NCBI GenBank assembly: GCA_028678905.1
Contig: JAJRCO010000377.1
Location: 1-7,432 of the forward strand
Length of the DNA: 7,432 bases
Source: Methanomicrobiales archaeon
Lineage (GTDB): Archaea; Halobacteriota; Methanomicrobia; Methanomicrobiales; JACTUA01
Direction: 5' to 3'
The notes below the pieces were generated by a model that searched no databases, was not told the DNA's origin, and saw only the letters and a program-made list of their open reading frames with translations. The position numbers and the translations under genes are program-made. Below, piece by piece: positions 4,768-7,432 of the stretch; position 1 is the stretch's first letter, and every line of letters starts with the position of its first letter.

Positions 4768-7432
4768 ATGCCACCGAATCATACTCCGACAATCCACAGC
4801 CGGAAGAGCAAAAAAGACCTGGAAGCGGAGATCGCAGATCTTCGTGCGCAACTGCAAGAAGCAATGGAGACGCTGCAGGCTATACGAACAGGTCAAGTCG
4901 ACGCGGTGGTGGTAGAGGGAACCGATGGTCAGCAAGTCTTCACTCTGCAGGGAGCAGATTACCCCTATCGTATTCTGATCCAGGAAATGAATGACGCGGC
5001 GATCATACTCTCCGAAGATAGAACAATCCTCTTCTGTAATCAGTATTTTTCGGGTTTGGTGAGAGCACCTCTGAAAAAGATGATTGGATTTCCGATCGAT
5101 TCCTACATTTTTTCCGAGGACAGGGAACGATTCAACACACTTCTGGAAAACCCGGATGCCATAGCGAATAAAGGGGAGATCCGTTTCCAGGCTGTCGATG
5201 GTCCTGTTTACCCTATGATGCTTTCTTTGATACAGACCGGGGACTTGGGCAGCATATGCGTCGTAGCGACCGATCTTTCTGCACAGAAGCGAATCGAGGA
5301 ACATCTGCGAACAGAGTACGAAGAGAGTCAGAAAGCGCTCCAAGTTCAGGAAAGAAGGGAGCATCTGGTAATGGATACGGTCCCGGCCCTGATCGCATAC
5401 ATCGATTCCGATTTCCGGTATCGGAGTGTCAATAAGGGCTATGAAAGCTGGTTTGGGAGGCCGGCACAGGATATCGAGGGTCGTCATATAAGGGAAGTGT
5501 TAGGGGAAGCGGTTTGGCGGGAGATCCGCCCGGAATTGGAGGGAGCGATGGCTGGCAGGGTGGTCAAATATGAGAAAATGATGCCTTATCAGCACGGCGA
5601 ACCCCGCTGGGTGCAGGTGACCTGCGTTCCGGACAAGGACGAGGAAGGACGGATCCGGGGGATAGTGGCACATGTCATGGATATCGGGGAACGAAAACGA
5701 GCCGAAGAGGAACTTCATGATCTCATGGCCCGGTATGAGTTGATCCTTGCGGGTTCACACGCCGCTATCTGGGATTGGGACGTTATCAGGAACATGGTGA
5801 TGTACTCCTCACAGTGGAAGGCACTCCGGGGATATGAAGATCATGAGGTAAGCAACCGGGAGGAGGAATGGAGCAATGGAATCCATCCCGATGACGCTCC
5901 GAAGGTATTCGCCGCAGTACAGGAACATTTCGAGGGGAAAACACCGGTCTTTGCGATGGAGTACCGGGTGCGTTGCAAAGACGGATCATGGAAATGGATA
6001 TTCGACCGGGGCCTAATCTACAGGGATGCGGCGGGGAAAGTGGTGCGAATGGCGGGTTCTGAGGAGGACATCACCGACCGCAAACAAAAAGAAGAGGCTC
6101 AAAAAAAACTGGAGGAATCACTTCAATGGAGGAAGCAACGGGAAGAACTGCTGGCTGGAGTCGCAGGCCGTCTGCTCAACACCGAGAATCCCCAGGATAT
6201 TATCAACGATCTCTGCCTGGAGACCATGAGCTTTCTGAATTGCGATGTCTTCTTCAACTATCTGGAAGTTCCCAAGGAGAACCGGCTTCATCTCAATGCC
6301 TTTGCGGGGATTCCTGATAAGGAGGCAAAGAGGATGGAATGGCTGGAGAATGGTCTCGCGGTCTGCGAGTGTGCGGCCCGCGATGGTTGCAGTATTGTGG
6401 TAGAAAATATTCCTGTCACCCCTGATCCTCGCACAGATCTGGTGAAATCCTATGGAGTCCTGGCATATGCCTGTCATCCTCTCATCATCGAAGGTGATGT
6501 GATCGGTACCATTTCCTTCGGGACCCGATCCCGTAAAACCTTCACTGATGAAGAACTCGCGGTGATGAAAAGTGTGGCCGATTCCATCGCGGTTGCCATG
6601 CATCGATTGATGATAAACATAGATCTTCAGCAGACCAATGAGAATCTCCTCCAGTCAGAACGGGAACTCCGGCAGACACAGCAGTATCTGGAGAATCTCA
6701 TTACCTACGCCAACGCCCCCATCGTCGTATGGGATCCGCAATTTCGTATTACCCATTTCAATAGGGCTTTTGAACGACTGACTGGCCGGGAGGCAAAGGA
6801 GGTAATCGGTAAAGAGATCAATATCCTCTTTCCGGAAAAATATCTAAAGCAATCGATGGATCTCATAAAGAAAACCGCAGCAGGGGAAAAATGGGAGACC
6901 GTCGAAATTCCTATTCTCCACCGCGACGGAGGGATAAAAATCGTACTCTGGAATTCAGCGACCCTTTATAAAGAGGACGGAAAAACGGTTCTCTCTACGA
7001 TCGCCCAGGGTCAGGATATCACGGATCGCAAAAAGGCGCAGGATACATTACAACAGTATATAGAGAACCTCAAGAAGTCCAACGAGGACCTGGAACGGTT
7101 CGCCTACATTGCTTCGCACGACCTCCAGGAGCCGTTACGGAATGTGGTCAGCTTCTCCCAGCTCCTCTCCCGCAGATACCAGGGAAGGCTCAACACCGAC
7201 GCGGACGAGTATATCGGCTATATCGTGGAAGGCGGAAAGAGGATGCAGGCTCTGGTGCAGGATCTCCTGGAATATTCCCGGGTGAGCACCCGCGGGCAGA
7301 CGTTCGAACCGGTGAGTTGTGACACGATCGTGGATCGGGTCATTCGGAACCTGCAGGTCACTATTCAGGAAAGCGATGCGGTAATAAAGGTAAATGCCCT
7401 CCCTATCATCTTCGCGGATTCCACCCAGCTCA
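4768..7432 (+). CDS. Soluble multi-PAS/GAF sensor histidine kinase (3' end outside window)
   Basis: The frame is open from the ATG at 4768 to the right edge: 888 residues, no stop. No membrane segment is visible, so it is a cytoplasmic sensor kinase. Order of parts: coiled coil about 14-40; PAS 1 about 66-170, preceded by the common GQVDAVVVEG lead-in; PAS 2 about 197-305; PAS 3 about 322-438 (HPDD, then EYRVRCKDGSWKWI, ending EEDITDRK); GAF about 455-615; PAS 4 about 637-757 (ending ITDRKKAQ); HisKA about 770-838. The phospho-accepting histidine is H784 in IASHDLQEPLRN. The ATP-binding domain is only beginning at the window end (IIFADSTQL). A stop at 4732-4734 excludes a longer N-terminus. 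The ribosome site is weak (AGGT 13 bases before the ATG). Ligand and partner are unknown. No response regulator is in the window, as is common for archaeal orphan kinases. Confidence 0.92.
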   Translation, partial: MPPNHTPTIHSRKSKKDLEAEIADLRAQLQEAMETLQAIRTGQVDAVVVEGTDGQQVFTLQGADYPYRILIQEMNDAAIILSEDRTILFCNQYFSGLVRAPLKKMIGFPIDSYIFSEDRERFNTLLENPDAIANKGEIRFQAVDGPVYPMMLSLIQTGDLGSICVVATDLSAQKRIEEHLRTEYEESQKALQVQERREHLVMDTVPALIAYIDSDFRYRSVNKGYESWFGRPAQDIEGRHIREVLGEAVWREIRPELEGAMAGRVVKYEKMMPYQHGEPRWVQVTCVPDKDEEGRIRGIVAHVMDIGERKRAEEELHDLMARYELILAGSHAAIWDWDVIRNMVMYSSQWKALRGYEDHEVSNREEEWSNGIHPDDAPKVFAAVQEHFEGKTPVFAMEYRVRCKDGSWKWIFDRGLIYRDAAGKVVRMAGSEEDITDRKQKEEAQKKLEESLQWRKQREELLAGVAGRLLNTENPQDIINDLCLETMSFLNCDVFFNYLEVPKENRLHLNAFAGIPDKEAKRMEWLENGLAVCECAARDGCSIVVENIPVTPDPRTDLVKSYGVLAYACHPLIIEGDVIGTISFGTRSRKTFTDEELAVMKSVADSIAVAMHRLMINIDLQQTNENLLQSERELRQTQQYLENLITYANAPIVVWDPQFRITHFNRAFERLTGREAKEVIGKEINILFPEKYLKQSMDLIKKTAAGEKWETVEIPILHRDGGIKIVLWNSATLYKEDGKTVLSTIAQGQDITDRKKAQDTLQQYIENLKKSNEDLERFAYIASHDLQEPLRNVVSFSQLLSRRYQGRLNTDADEYIGYIVEGGKRMQALVQDLLEYSRVSTRGQTFEPVSCDTIVDRVIRNLQVTIQESDAVIKVNALPIIFADSTQL

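Noticed and set aside
4764..4994. A TTG-initiated + strand frame near the kinase start
   Set aside because: It is out of frame with the kinase, which starts at the ATG at 4768 and shows coiled-coil and PAS sequence from there; the TTG frame's translation is low-complexity.
4717..5487. A 256-codon - strand frame opposite the kinase N-terminus
   Set aside because: It lies wholly opposite the PAS domains of the kinase frame and across its upstream region, and its translation lacks recognisable domains.
6118..6603. A 161-codon - strand frame opposite the GAF domain
   Set aside because: It is a shadow of the kinase gene, with no ribosome site or family likeness noticed.

Overview
The window looks like a piece of a methanogenic archaeon, most likely of the Methanomicrobiales (Methanoregula or Methanosphaerula type). 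The archaeal signs are a TATA-box promoter placed for near-leaderless transcription, T-tract terminators, a GGTGA Shine-Dalgarno sequence, and gene families common in that order: an HgcAB-associated AbrB-type protein, a DGC-domain protein and a multi-PAS/GAF soluble histidine kinase. The placement rests on recognition by eye, not on a database search.

Layout. Bases 1-3004 (+ strand) hold the 3' part of an operon: the C-terminal part of an Acr3 arsenite efflux permease, a tandem-domain universal stress protein overlapping it by 4 bases, an ArsP-type (DUF318) permease, and a small DGC-domain putative metal-binding protein. Bases 2982-4099 (- strand) hold a convergent two-gene unit: an AbrB/SpoVT-fold protein of the HgcAB-associated family followed 14 bases later by arsM, an As(III) S-adenosylmethionine methyltransferase. 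The two units overlap tail to tail by 23 bases, at a perfect A7-TGA-T7 palindrome. Bases 4100-4767 are an AT-rich region without an established gene. It contains the TATA box of the AbrB-arsM unit, an 18-bp tandem repeat overlapping that box, two T8 tracts on the - strand, a possible frameshifted small - strand gene, and a possibly structured leader ahead of the last gene. Bases 4768 to the end (+ strand) encode the first 888 residues of a PAS-PAS-PAS-GAF-PAS-HisKA histidine kinase whose ATPase domain lies outside the window.

How it may work together. Acr3 exports inorganic arsenite. ArsM methylates arsenite, and an ArsP-type permease could export the trivalent methylated product, so the neighbourhood has the parts for arsenite efflux plus methylarsenical production and export. 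The AbrB-type protein carries cysteine pairs and sits first in the arsM unit behind a promoter with tandem repeats, which makes it a candidate metalloid-responsive autoregulator. No ArsR-type repressor is visible here, though one could lie upstream of base 1. Whether the kinase belongs to the same response is unknown.
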